A DNA stretch of 64,000 bases from Burkholderia lata (GTDB lineage: Bacteria; Pseudomonadota; Gammaproteobacteria; Burkholderiales; Burkholderiaceae): positions 434,001 to 498,000 of the forward strand of contig NZ_CABVQK010000006.1 in assembly GCF_902499335.1 (NCBI RefSeq), written 5' to 3'. A model generated the notes under the pieces. The model did not search any database. It was not told the origin of the DNA and saw only the letters and a list, made by a program, of their open reading frames with translations. This document shows, in pieces, positions 46,864 through 55,008 of the stretch. Each line of letters begins with the position of its first letter. Position 1 is the first letter of the stretch. A program made the position numbers and the translations under genes.

Positions 46864-47574
46864 TTGGCACCTCGTATCGTTCCGCCCGCACTGAAAGCCA
46901 TCGAACAGGAAACGATGGCCGACAAGGTCTACCAGCAACTGCGCGAAGCGCTGATGAGCGGCCGTTTCGCGCCCGGCCAGGCGTTGAGCCTGCGCAGCGT
47001 CGCGGAGGCCGTCGGCTCGTCGACGATGCCCGTGCGCGCCGCACTCACGCGGCTGCGCGCCGAGCGCGCGTTGGTCGATGGCCCGAACCGTGCGCTCGTC
47101 GTGCCCCCGATGACGCTCGACATGCTCGACGAGCTGCGCGACGTGCGGATCGCACTCGAAGGCTGCATTGCCGAACGCGCCTGCGCTCGAATGACCGGCG
47201 CGCAGATTGCCGCCGTGCGCAAGACCTGCGAAACGATGCAGGCGCACGTCGAGGCCGGCCGCTCGCGCGCTTACCTGCAAAGTAATTTCGCGTTCCACAG
47301 CGCGATCTACGCGCACGGCGCAAGCGAAAGCACCCTCGCGATCGTCGAGAACCTGTGGATGCGCGTCGGGCCGTTCCTCAACATGGTCGCACTCGACATC
47401 CCGCACATGCGGCGCTCGATGGATGCGCACCGCGCAATCGTCGACGCGCTCCAGCGACGCGACTGCGCGGGCGTGCGGGCCGGCATCGCGCTCGACATCG
47501 GCGGAGCCGCGCACGATCTTGCGGAGACGCTGCGGGCCGAACAGACGCCGCGAACCGTGAACGCCAAGCCGTAG
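46864..47574 (+). CDS. GntR-family (FCD) regulator of the adjacent operon
   Basis: 236 residues from a TTG at 46864, with CAGGAGAACCC upstream. The winged helix is MADKVYQQLREALMSGRFAPGQALSLRSVAEAVGSSTMPVRAAL, and the FCD effector domain has FAFHSAIYAHGASESTLAIVENLW and RRSMDAHRAIVDALQRRD with the typical metal-binding His. It is followed at 70 bases by the SDR gene and is the natural regulator of the SDR-BKACE-MFS operon. The ligand is unknown. Confidence 0.9.
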   Translation: MAPRIVPPALKAIEQETMADKVYQQLREALMSGRFAPGQALSLRSVAEAVGSSTMPVRAALTRLRAERALVDGPNRALVVPPMTLDMLDELRDVRIALEGCIAERACARMTGAQIAAVRKTCETMQAHVEAGRSRAYLQSNFAFHSAIYAHGASESTLAIVENLWMRVGPFLNMVALDIPHMRRSMDAHRAIVDALQRRDCAGVRAGIALDIGGAAHDLAETLRAEQTPRTVNAKP

Positions 47575-47644
47575 CGACCGCTTGCCGCGGGCGCCCGATC
47601 ACGTGCGGCCGCCATCCCGATACCAACAATGGAGACAACCCGGC

Positions 47645-48451
47645 ATGACAGCTTCCGACCTGCTGAAACCCTATGACGGCCTGCGCGTTCTCGTGACCGG
47701 AGGTGCATCGGGCATCGGCCTCGAAATCGCCGACGCCTTCGCCGAATGCGGCGCGCGTGTGCATGTCTGCGATGCATCGCAAGCCGCGATTGCGGCGCTC
47801 GCGGACCGGCCACCACGCGCCAAGGCCGTCGCGATCAGCGCGACGCTGGCCGACGTATCCGACCCGGCCGCCGTCGAACAGGTGTTCGCCGACGTAACGT
47901 CCAGGCTCGGCGGCCTCGACGTGCTGGTCAACAACGCGGGCATCGCCGGCCCCACCGGCGGCATCGATGAAATCGACCCCGTGCAGTGGGAGCAAACCGT
48001 CGCGATCAACCTGAACGCGCAATTCCAGTTCGCGCGCCGCGCGGTGCCGCTGCTGCGCGACTCGAAACACGGCGGCGCGATCATTGCGATGTCATCGGTG
48101 GCGGGCCGGCTCGGATATGCGTTCCGCACGCCCTACGCGGCGACCAAGTGGGCCGTGGTCGGCCTCGTGAAGAGCCTCGCGATCGAACTTGGGCCGCTCG
48201 GCATCCGCGTGAACGCGATCCAGCCCGGCATCGTGCGCGGCCCGCGGATGCGCCGCGTGATCGACGCGCGTGCGCAGCAGCTCGGCGTCGGTTACGACGA
48301 GATGGAGAAGCGCTACCTCGAGAAGATTTCGCTGCGGCGCATGACCGACCCGGCCGAGATCGCCGCAACCGCGCTATTCCTGTGCTCGCCGGGCGGGCAC
48401 GGGATCACCGGGCAGGCGATCTCCGTCTGCGGCAATGTCGAAGTGCTCTGA
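47645..48451 (+). CDS. Short-chain dehydrogenase/reductase
   Basis: 268 residues, full SDR length. Cofactor motif TGGASGIG near residue 18, NNAG in VLVNNAGIAGP, catalytic Ser in AMSSVAG, and Tyr/Lys in YAATKWAVVGLVKSLAIELG. PG-x-V-x-G (IQPGIVRGPRMR) and GITGQAISVCGNVEVL complete the fold. The BKACE enzyme that follows needs a 3-keto acid, so this enzyme may oxidise a 3-hydroxy acid to supply it. That role is an inference from operon order. Confidence 0.92.
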   Translation: MTASDLLKPYDGLRVLVTGGASGIGLEIADAFAECGARVHVCDASQAAIAALADRPPRAKAVAISATLADVSDPAAVEQVFADVTSRLGGLDVLVNNAGIAGPTGGIDEIDPVQWEQTVAINLNAQFQFARRAVPLLRDSKHGGAIIAMSSVAGRLGYAFRTPYAATKWAVVGLVKSLAIELGPLGIRVNAIQPGIVRGPRMRRVIDARAQQLGVGYDEMEKRYLEKISLRRMTDPAEIAATALFLCSPGGHGITGQAISVCGNVEVL

Positions 48452-48486
48452 CGCCTCCCTTATCGCTCCCCGAGAGGAACCCACCC

Positions 48487-49419
48487 GTGGCAAACGCTCG
48501 CAAAGTCATCATCACCTGTGCGCCCACCGGCGCGATCCACACGCCTTCGATGTCGCCGTATCTGCCCGTGACGCCGCACGAAATCGAGACCGCCGCCGTC
48601 GCGGCCGCGCAGGCCGGCGCAGCAATCCTGCACCTGCACGCACGCAATCCGTCCGACGGCAAGCCGACGCAGGATCCGGCCGTGTTCGCCGAATTCCTGC
48701 CACGCATCAAGGCGCAGACCGACGCGGTGATCAACCTCACGTCGGGCGGCAGCCCGCACATGACGGTCGACGAACGGCTGCAGCCCGCACTGCATTTCCA
48801 GCCCGAGGTCGCGTCGCTGAACATGGGCTCGATGAACTTCGGGCTGTACCCGATGCTCGAGCGCTTCCGCGAGTTCAAGCATCCGTGGGAACGCGAACAT
48901 CTCGAGAAGAGCCGCGACCTCGTGTTCAAGAACACCTTCGCCGACATCGAGACGATCCTCACGCGCTGCGGCGCGAACGGCACGCGTTTCGAATTCGAGT
49001 GCTACGACATCTCGCACCTGTACAACCTCGCTCATTTCATCGACCGCGGACTCGCGAAGCCGCCGTTCTTCGTGCAAAGCGTGTTCGGCCTGCTGGGGGG
49101 CATCGGCGCCCATCCGGAGGACCTGATGCACATGCGCCGCACGGCCGACCGCCTGTTCGGCAGCGATTACGTGTGGTCGATCCTCGGCGCCGGCCGAAAC
49201 CAGATTCCGCTCGCGACGATCGGCGCTGCGCAAGGCGCGAACGTGCGCGTCGGGCTCGAGGATTCGCTGTGGATCGCGCCGGGCAAGCTCGCTGAATCGA
49301 GCGCCGCGCAGGTACTGAAGGTGCGGCAGGTGCTCGAAGGCCTGTCGCTGGAAATCGCGACGCCGGCCGAGGCGCGCGCGATGCTCGCACTCAAGGGCGG
49401 TGACGCGGTGAATTTCTGA
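48487..49419 (+). CDS. BKACE-family beta-keto acid cleavage enzyme
   Basis: 310 residues from a GTG at 48487, with GAGAGGAAC upstream. It starts VIITCAPTGAIHTPSMSPYLPVTPHEI; the zinc pair is HLHARNP, with GGSPHMTVDERLQP, VASLNMGSMNF, FECYDISHLYNLAHFIDRGL and SILGAGRNQIPL typical of the family. These enzymes condense a beta-keto acid with acetyl-CoA to give acetoacetate and a new acyl-CoA. The specific substrate (for example 3-keto-5-aminohexanoate, dehydrocarnitine or others) cannot be read directly. It forms an operon with the SDR and the MFS transporter. Confidence 0.9.
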   Translation: MANARKVIITCAPTGAIHTPSMSPYLPVTPHEIETAAVAAAQAGAAILHLHARNPSDGKPTQDPAVFAEFLPRIKAQTDAVINLTSGGSPHMTVDERLQPALHFQPEVASLNMGSMNFGLYPMLERFREFKHPWEREHLEKSRDLVFKNTFADIETILTRCGANGTRFEFECYDISHLYNLAHFIDRGLAKPPFFVQSVFGLLGGIGAHPEDLMHMRRTADRLFGSDYVWSILGAGRNQIPLATIGAAQGANVRVGLEDSLWIAPGKLAESSAAQVLKVRQVLEGLSLEIATPAEARAMLALKGGDAVNF

Positions 49420-49640
49420 TCGCCGGGTAGCCCCCAACACCAGGATCCGCAAGCGCAGTGACAAGGCACCGGCCCGAGCCGGCCGGCGCCAGGACGCCCT
49501 TCATCGCCCCGCTCTCTTCGAGCGCCGCCGGCGCGGCTCCGTCGTCTGCCCATCCGCTGCGCATGTCGCAGCGGTATCTGCCGAACGCGGCGCGCCGTGC
49601 TTGCCGTGCGCGCCGGTTCGCCCTTACCGGAGTCGTCCGC

Positions 49641-50969
49641 ATGTCCACTCATCACGCCCAGGCCCTGTCTCCCGCCGCTGGCGACGCAAGCGCGTCACTC
49701 AACCGGCTGCTGTTCCGCAAACTGATGCCCCTGCTGATCGCCGCGTACGTAATCAGCTTTCTCGACCGCACCAACATCGCATTCGCCAAACATTCGATGG
49801 GTGTCGACCTCGGTATTTCATCGGCCGCATACGGACTCGGCGCGGGGCTGTTCTTCCTGACCTATGCGCTCTTCGAGATCCCGAGCAACCTGATCATGCA
49901 TCGCGTCGGTGCGCGCTTCTGGATCACGCGGATCATGATCACCTGGGGCGCGCTGTCGGTCGCGATGGCGTTCGTCAGCGGCGAGACGTCCTTCTACGTG
50001 ATGCGCCTGCTGCTCGGGGCCGCCGAAGCCGGCCTGTTTCCCGGTGTGATGCTGTACCTGACGTACTGGTTCTGCCGCGAGGAACGTGCGCGCGCAACCG
50101 GCTACTTCCTGCTCGGTGTATGCATCGCCAATATCGTTGGCGGGCCGCTGGCCGGCGCACTGATCGAGCTCGACGGCACGCTGGGACTCCACGGCTGGCA
50201 ATGGTTGTTCGTCGTCGAAGGCATTCCGGCAATCCTGCTCGCGTTCGTCGTGTGGACACGGTTGCCGGATCGACCGAGCGCCGCGCCGTGGCTCTCTCCG
50301 GAAACCGGCCGTGCACTCGAGCGTACGCTGGCTGCGGAACAGGACGCGGGCGTCGTCGCACACGGCGGTCACGCGTTCGGTGCGGCATTGCGCGATCCGC
50401 AGATCTGGCTCGCGATCTTCGTCTATTTCTGTCACCAGCTGACGATTTATACGGTGATCTTCTTCCTGCCGGGCATCATCGGCGCGTCAGGGCGCTTCTC
50501 GCCGTTCGCGGTCGGGCTGTTGACCGCGCTGCCCTGGCTCGCCGCAGCGATCGGGGCCGGGACGTTGCCGCGCTTTGCACGCGAGTCGCGTCATTCGCGA
50601 AGGATGCTGTTCGCGGGGCTGGTCGTGATGGCGGCCGGGATGGCCGGCGCCGCGCATGTGTCGCCTGTCGCCGGGCTCGCTTGCGTGTGCGTGGCCGCGT
50701 CGATGTTCTTCGTCGTGCAATCGATCGTGTTCACGTTCCCCGCGTCGCGGCTCGCCGGTAGCGCGCTGGCCGGCGGGCTGGGGCTCGTGAATACGTGCGG
50801 GCTGCTCGGTGGGTTCGTCGGGCCGACCGTCGTCGGTGCGATCGAACAGGCAACCGGCAATGCAAGGAACGGGCTGACGCTGCTTGCGGCCGCGCTCGTC
50901 ATCGCGGCGTTCGCAAGCCTCGCGCTGCGTCATGGACACGAGCGTTCCAATGCGCGGTCGCCCGGTTGA
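49641..50969 (+). CDS. MFS transporter, anion:cation symporter type
   Basis: 442 residues from the ATG at 49641; the frame from 49458 adds an Arg-rich extension. Twelve membrane segments. LLIAAYVISFLDRTNIAFAKHSMGVDLGIS at TM1 and IPSNLIMHRVGARFWITRIMITWG are hallmark segments of the anion:cation symporter family (tartrate, phthalate, glucarate and related acids). It should import the organic acid used by the SDR and BKACE enzymes. It is the last gene of the operon and converges on the AtoE-like gene. Confidence 0.9.
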   Translation: MSTHHAQALSPAAGDASASLNRLLFRKLMPLLIAAYVISFLDRTNIAFAKHSMGVDLGISSAAYGLGAGLFFLTYALFEIPSNLIMHRVGARFWITRIMITWGALSVAMAFVSGETSFYVMRLLLGAAEAGLFPGVMLYLTYWFCREERARATGYFLLGVCIANIVGGPLAGALIELDGTLGLHGWQWLFVVEGIPAILLAFVVWTRLPDRPSAAPWLSPETGRALERTLAAEQDAGVVAHGGHAFGAALRDPQIWLAIFVYFCHQLTIYTVIFFLPGIIGASGRFSPFAVGLLTALPWLAAAIGAGTLPRFARESRHSRRMLFAGLVVMAAGMAGAAHVSPVAGLACVCVAASMFFVVQSIVFTFPASRLAGSALAGGLGLVNTCGLLGGFVGPTVVGAIEQATGNARNGLTLLAAALVIAAFASLALRHGHERSNARSPG

Positions 50970-51035
50970 CGGCCCGCACCATTCAAGCCGGCACGATGCG
51001 GGCGCCGAACCCGGCCCGCATCGCGCGCTACATCG

Positions 51036-52358
51036 TCAGAACAGATACATCCCCGCGACAAACACGACGCCCGAGAACAGCAGCGTCGTCACGCAATACC
51101 CCATGATGTCGCGTACGCCGAGCCCGGCGATCGCCAGCGCAGGCAGCGCCCAGAACGGCTGCGCCATGTTGGTCCAGGCCTCGCCGTACGCGATCGCCAT
51201 CGCGGCCTTGCCGAGATCGGCGCCGAGCGCTTGCGCTGCCGGCATCACGAACGGGCCCTGCACGACCCAGTGGCCGCCGCCGGACGGCACCGCGAAATTG
51301 ATCACGGCCGAGCTCAGGAACGCGAGCAGCGGGAACGTGTGCACGTTCGCGATATCGACGAACCACTTCGTGATCACGCCCGCGAGCCCCGAGTGATCCA
51401 TCAGCGCCTGGATGCCCGCGTAGAACGGGAACTGAATCATGATCCCCGACGCGCCGCGCGCCGCACCGGCCACCGCACGTGCATAGGCCATCGGCGTACG
51501 ATGCAGCAGGATGCCGGCCGCGAGGAACGCAAGGTTGACGGTGTCGATGTCGAGCGCGAAGCCCTTCTGCACGAACTTCAGCACGAGGAACGCCGCACAC
51601 AGCGCCGCGACGAGGACCGACAGCGCGCGGCTCTCCTCCATCCGCTCCGCGAACGTCGCGTCGGGCCCGAGCTGGCGCTCGACGCTCGGCGGTTCGGCCA
51701 GCAGCGCCGGATCGACGCTGACCACGTCGCCGGGCTTCGGCATCATCATGCGCGCGAGGAACGGCAGCATCACGATCAGGCCGATCGTGATGAACGCGTT
51801 GTAGCCGGTGAAGATCGTCTCAGACACGGGAATCAGCCCGATGGTCTTCTCCATCGGATTGCCCTTTGTGGCCGCGACGAGCGGAACCGAACCCGACAAT
51901 CCGCCGTGCCAGCTCAGGAAGCCCATGTACGCGGACGCGACGAGCAGCCGGTAATCGCTGCCGGCGACTCGACGCGCCACTTCACGCGCGAGCATCGCGC
52001 CGAGCACGAGGCCGAAGCCCCAGTTGATCGCGCACGCGAGCGCGCCGACGAACGCGACGAGCATCACGCCCTGCCCCGGCGTGCGCGCGGTGCTCGCGAG
52101 CGCGACGAGCATGCGCTTCACGGGCGGCGAACTCGCGAGTGCGTGGCCGGTGACGAGGATCATCACCATTTGCATCGAGAACGCGAGCAGGTTCCAGAAA
52201 CCCGAACCCCACATCGTCGTGAGCTGCGCGGGCGTATTCGGCGTGAGGCCGAACGCGAGCCCGAACGTGACGATCGTCAGCAGGATCGCGAAAATCAACG
52301 GGTCGGGCAACACGCGGTGGACCACCTGCGTGAAAAAGCGGGAAATGCGCTGAATCAA
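51036..52358 (-). CDS. atoE: Short-chain fatty-acid transporter (AtoE-like)
   Basis: 440 residues from a TTG at 52358 with GAGGAGCTCAAG upstream; no ATG is better placed. The membrane protein has about ten segments and family motifs FTQVVHRVLPDPLIFAILLTI, MVMILVTGHALASSPPVKR, NWGFGLVLGAMLAREVARR, YMGFLSWHGGLSGSVPLVAATKGNP and VPSGGGHWVVQGPFVMPAA. It carries acetoacetate, butyrate or similar acids. The BKACE enzyme in the opposing operon releases acetoacetate, which links the two units in a plausible way. Confidence 0.9.
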   Translation of the reverse strand: MIQRISRFFTQVVHRVLPDPLIFAILLTIVTFGLAFGLTPNTPAQLTTMWGSGFWNLLAFSMQMVMILVTGHALASSPPVKRMLVALASTARTPGQGVMLVAFVGALACAINWGFGLVLGAMLAREVARRVAGSDYRLLVASAYMGFLSWHGGLSGSVPLVAATKGNPMEKTIGLIPVSETIFTGYNAFITIGLIVMLPFLARMMMPKPGDVVSVDPALLAEPPSVERQLGPDATFAERMEESRALSVLVAALCAAFLVLKFVQKGFALDIDTVNLAFLAAGILLHRTPMAYARAVAGAARGASGIMIQFPFYAGIQALMDHSGLAGVITKWFVDIANVHTFPLLAFLSSAVINFAVPSGGGHWVVQGPFVMPAAQALGADLGKAAMAIAYGEAWTNMAQPFWALPALAIAGLGVRDIMGYCVTTLLFSGVVFVAGMYLF

Positions 52359-52603
52359 CTTGAGCTCCTCGTTTCCTGATAGGGACGTCCGCGCGTGTCG
52401 TTGTTGGTTGAGGCGCGGAAACGCGCGGATTCTTGCACAGAACCACGCAGTTTGCTTTGATGCCCTGGCCAGCGCCGGCGCCGAACGATTTCAGGTTATC
52501 GAACGTGCATTGTGCCCGCCGGCAAGTCCTGACACCGAAGGCCGATCGACGAGGCCCAACGAAAGGCGCTGCGAGCCGGCGTCGTGGCGGATGGCGCGAA
52601 CGC

Positions 52604-52636
52604 AAAAAAGCCCGCCTGAATGCGACCCAGGCGGGC
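52604..52636 (-). terminator. Intrinsic terminator of the DUF1493 gene
   Basis: GCCCGCCTG (52610-52618), loop, CAGGCGGGC (52628-52636). On the minus strand it is followed by TTTTTT (52609-52604). It lies about 104 bases after the DUF1493 stop. The rest of the 381-base gap between atoE and DUF1493 shows nothing more. Confidence 0.88.
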
Positions 52637-52739
52637 GTTCGGTGTTTCATGAGGCGATCCGATCTACGTGCGATCGTCTATTCATCACATGTGCGACGAA
52701 TCTCGACGGATAGGTTCATCGCGTTCCAGCATGGACCGC

Positions 52740-53087
52740 TCACGGCTCCCAGCGCCCACGCTCCATAGCCTCTTCCATCAATCCGAGCGTCAATGACCGG
52801 CCGCCCAAAGTTTCGCGCGCCTCATTGCTGAATGGGGACTTGGCAACCGCCACGAGAAACGAACCGATGCCGAGCTTCGCGGATGGGTAGTAATAGTGGA
52901 TGTCGAATTCGGACAGGTCGACGCCAAACGTCGACGCCCATCGTCTGACGAGCTTGTCGATGTCGTTCGGCTCCAGGTCGAGATCGTGATAGAGGTCCGT
53001 GTTTCGCGTCATTTCGATTCCAGCGACCGGAAGCCCGTCGATATCGGCCAAGAAAAACGCTTCGAGACGCTCCCATGCGTCAGCCAT
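52740..53087 (-). CDS. DUF1493 protein
   Basis: 115 residues beginning MADAWERLEAFFLADIDGLPVAG. The DUF1493 pattern is visible in NTDLYHDLDLEPNDIDKLVRRWASTFGVDLSEFDIHYYYP and a C-terminal LGGRSLTLGLMEEAMERGRW. No signal peptide or membrane segment. The start at 53087 overlaps by eight bases the stop of a truncated reading frame with an STM2901-like end, so the two were once translationally coupled. It has its own terminator. DUF1493 genes often sit with STM2901-type partners; the function is unknown. Confidence 0.85.
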   Translation of the reverse strand: MADAWERLEAFFLADIDGLPVAGIEMTRNTDLYHDLDLEPNDIDKLVRRWASTFGVDLSEFDIHYYYPSAKLGIGSFLVAVAKSPFSNEARETLGGRSLTLGLMEEAMERGRWEP

Positions 53088-53235
53088 ACAGGCGATCCTC
53101 GTGTTTCACCATGCTGTTGTAGGTGCCGATCGTGCGATAAATGATCAGCGATACATCCGTCGCCAGGATTACCCAACCGACGCCGGGAATCGCGCGCCCG
53201 ACGAACGCGCCGATAACTTGAACAAGCAGGCAAGA
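53080..53235 (-). pseudogene. 3' remnant of an STM2901-like gene
   Basis: On the minus strand an open frame ends GAFVGRAIPGVGWVILATDV-SLIIYRTIGTYNSMVKHEDRLYG at a TGA (53080-53082). This is the conserved C-terminal end of STM2901-family proteins as I remember them. Upstream only about eight further codons are open before an in-frame TAG near 53236-53238, with no start codon. The N-terminal two thirds of the family are missing, and none of the neighbouring frames supplies it. The remnant overlaps the DUF1493 start. Confidence 0.65.
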
Positions 53236-53498
53236 CTATCGTGAGTGACGCGGGGAGGACAACGACTGACCCGATCGGCCGCTGCGACAGGAACGCATCC
53301 TGGAGCAATGGATCGATCCCGTGGGTTGCATCTGCATCGCCTTTTGGCGTGCATGTCGGATCGCTATAGCGTCGTGGTTCCGCACGAGCCCCCGACAGCA
53401 CCGGCATGCATCAAAACGAATACAAATCGTTAATTTCGAGCGGCACGCTGGCGGAACATGCACCAACGAATGCCGTCCGCTTCTTGATCGCTGCCACA

Positions 53499-54833
53499 TC
53501 AGTGCGTAGCCGCGGTGCGCTCGCTCGTCATCGCAACCGCATTCACCCGCCGCTCGGCCAGCCGCTGCGCGAACCGGTATGCGACAAGCGAGCCGGCCAC
53601 GGCAAGCAGCATCGGCACGAGGCTATCGTGATCCGCGCGCGTGAACTCGGCCAGCAGCACCACCGCCGTGATCGGCATCTGCATCGACGCGGCGAGAAAC
53701 GCGGTCGCACCGACGAGCGCGCACCCGCCGATCGACGCGCCCGGCCACACGAAGCTCCACAGCCCGCCGAGCACGACGCCGAGCAGCGCGCCGTTCGCGA
53801 GGCCCGGCGTCAGCAGGCCGCCTTCCGCGCCGGCCCGCAGGCTGCCGGCCTCGATCAGCACCTTCAGCACGAGCAGCGCCGCGGCGAGGCCGATCGTCAG
53901 CGTGCCGTCGAAGCCCAGCGAAGCCGGCCCCTTGCCATTGCCGAGCAATTGCGGAAACCGCATCGCGAGCACGCCGATTACCGTGAAATTGACCAGCGCG
54001 AGCACCGGCAGCCGCCAATCTTTCGGCGCGTTCGTGCGCGCACGCGTCGTGAGCCGCACGAAGCCGTACGCAGCGAAGCCGAACAGCGGGCCGCAGACGA
54101 TCGACCACGCTACCAGCGGCGTGCTCAACACGAACGGCGGCACCGTGTACTGGTGTTCGTTGCCGAGGCCGATCCACGCAACGGCCGCGGCGATTGCCGA
54201 CGTCGCGACCGCGATGACCAGCGCACGCAGTTCGAACGTGCCGAGCAGCACTTCGAGCACGAAGATCGCGCCGCCGAGCGGCACGTTATAGACGGCCGCC
54301 AGGCCCGCGCCGGCGCCACACGCGACCATCAGCCGGCAATCGTCGGGCGTGAGCCCCGCCGCATGCGCCAGCCGCCCGGCAAGCAGCGAACCGATCTCGC
54401 GCGGCGCGACTTCGCGGCCGAGCGGCGAGCCGAGCGCGACGGTGACGATCTGCAGCAGCGCGTGAACTATCGTGCTGACGAACGGCATCCGCGGATCGGC
54501 CGCGCGCACCGCGCGGCGGATGCTGACGAGCGGCCGGCCATACCGGTACAGCGCCCACCAGCCGCCGCCGGCGACGATCCCGCAGACGATCAGCACCGCG
54601 AGCCGGCGCAGCGGATCGGCACCGGTCACGCCGGTGAGGAAGCTCTCAGTGCCGATCACGTGCGCGACGCTGTAGCCGTACGCAACGTGCTGGATCGCAT
54701 GCAGCAGAAGCGCGAGCAGCATGCCGCCGAGGCCCGCGCCGACGCCGGTCAGGATCGTGACGACGGCCACGCGTGCGAACGGGCTGGCGGCCGGCGAAGA
54801 GGATGCGGGGGCGGACGGGAGATCGAGGCGCAT
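53499..54833 (-). CDS. ClC-type chloride channel/transporter
   Basis: 444 residues from the ATG at 54833; a GTG at 54872 would lie inside the upstream terminator hairpin. About ten membrane segments. The ion-path motifs are present but altered: GSPLGREVAPREIG instead of GSGIP and GREGP, and GGLLTPGLA for GxFxP. The gating glutamate in GREV is retained. It should carry chloride or another halide, perhaps with proton exchange. No C-terminal CBS domain is present. It is monocistronic after codA. Confidence 0.88.
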   Translation of the reverse strand: MRLDLPSAPASSSPAASPFARVAVVTILTGVGAGLGGMLLALLLHAIQHVAYGYSVAHVIGTESFLTGVTGADPLRRLAVLIVCGIVAGGGWWALYRYGRPLVSIRRAVRAADPRMPFVSTIVHALLQIVTVALGSPLGREVAPREIGSLLAGRLAHAAGLTPDDCRLMVACGAGAGLAAVYNVPLGGAIFVLEVLLGTFELRALVIAVATSAIAAAVAWIGLGNEHQYTVPPFVLSTPLVAWSIVCGPLFGFAAYGFVRLTTRARTNAPKDWRLPVLALVNFTVIGVLAMRFPQLLGNGKGPASLGFDGTLTIGLAAALLVLKVLIEAGSLRAGAEGGLLTPGLANGALLGVVLGGLWSFVWPGASIGGCALVGATAFLAASMQMPITAVVLLAEFTRADHDSLVPMLLAVAGSLVAYRFAQRLAERRVNAVAMTSERTAATH

Positions 54834-54853
54834 GGGGTCGGCGAATGGAATCG

Positions 54854-54882
54854 AAAAGACGGCGCGCAACACGCGCGCCGTC
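54854..54882 (-). terminator. Intrinsic terminator of codA
   Basis: GACGGCGCGC-AACAC-GCGCGCCGTC, a perfect 10-base-pair stem (54858-54882). On the minus strand TTTT follows (54857-54854). It lies 127 bases after the codA stop and just before the ClC ATG. Confidence 0.82.
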
Positions 54883-55008
54883 GTCAGGTCCGAATCGTAG
54901 GCCGGCGCCCATCATGAGACAAACGTATTTTTCGAATCGACTCATGCATTTCATGAATACATGAAGACCGGCGGGCAGTGACGGCCCGCCGCCCGCGTCG
55001 AGTCCGCG

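Noticed and set aside
53236..53499. Minus-strand 87-codon frame in the DUF1493-ClC gap
   Set aside because: Cys/Arg/Ser-rich, no ribosome site, not in frame with the STM2901-like tail, so it does not supply the missing N-terminus.
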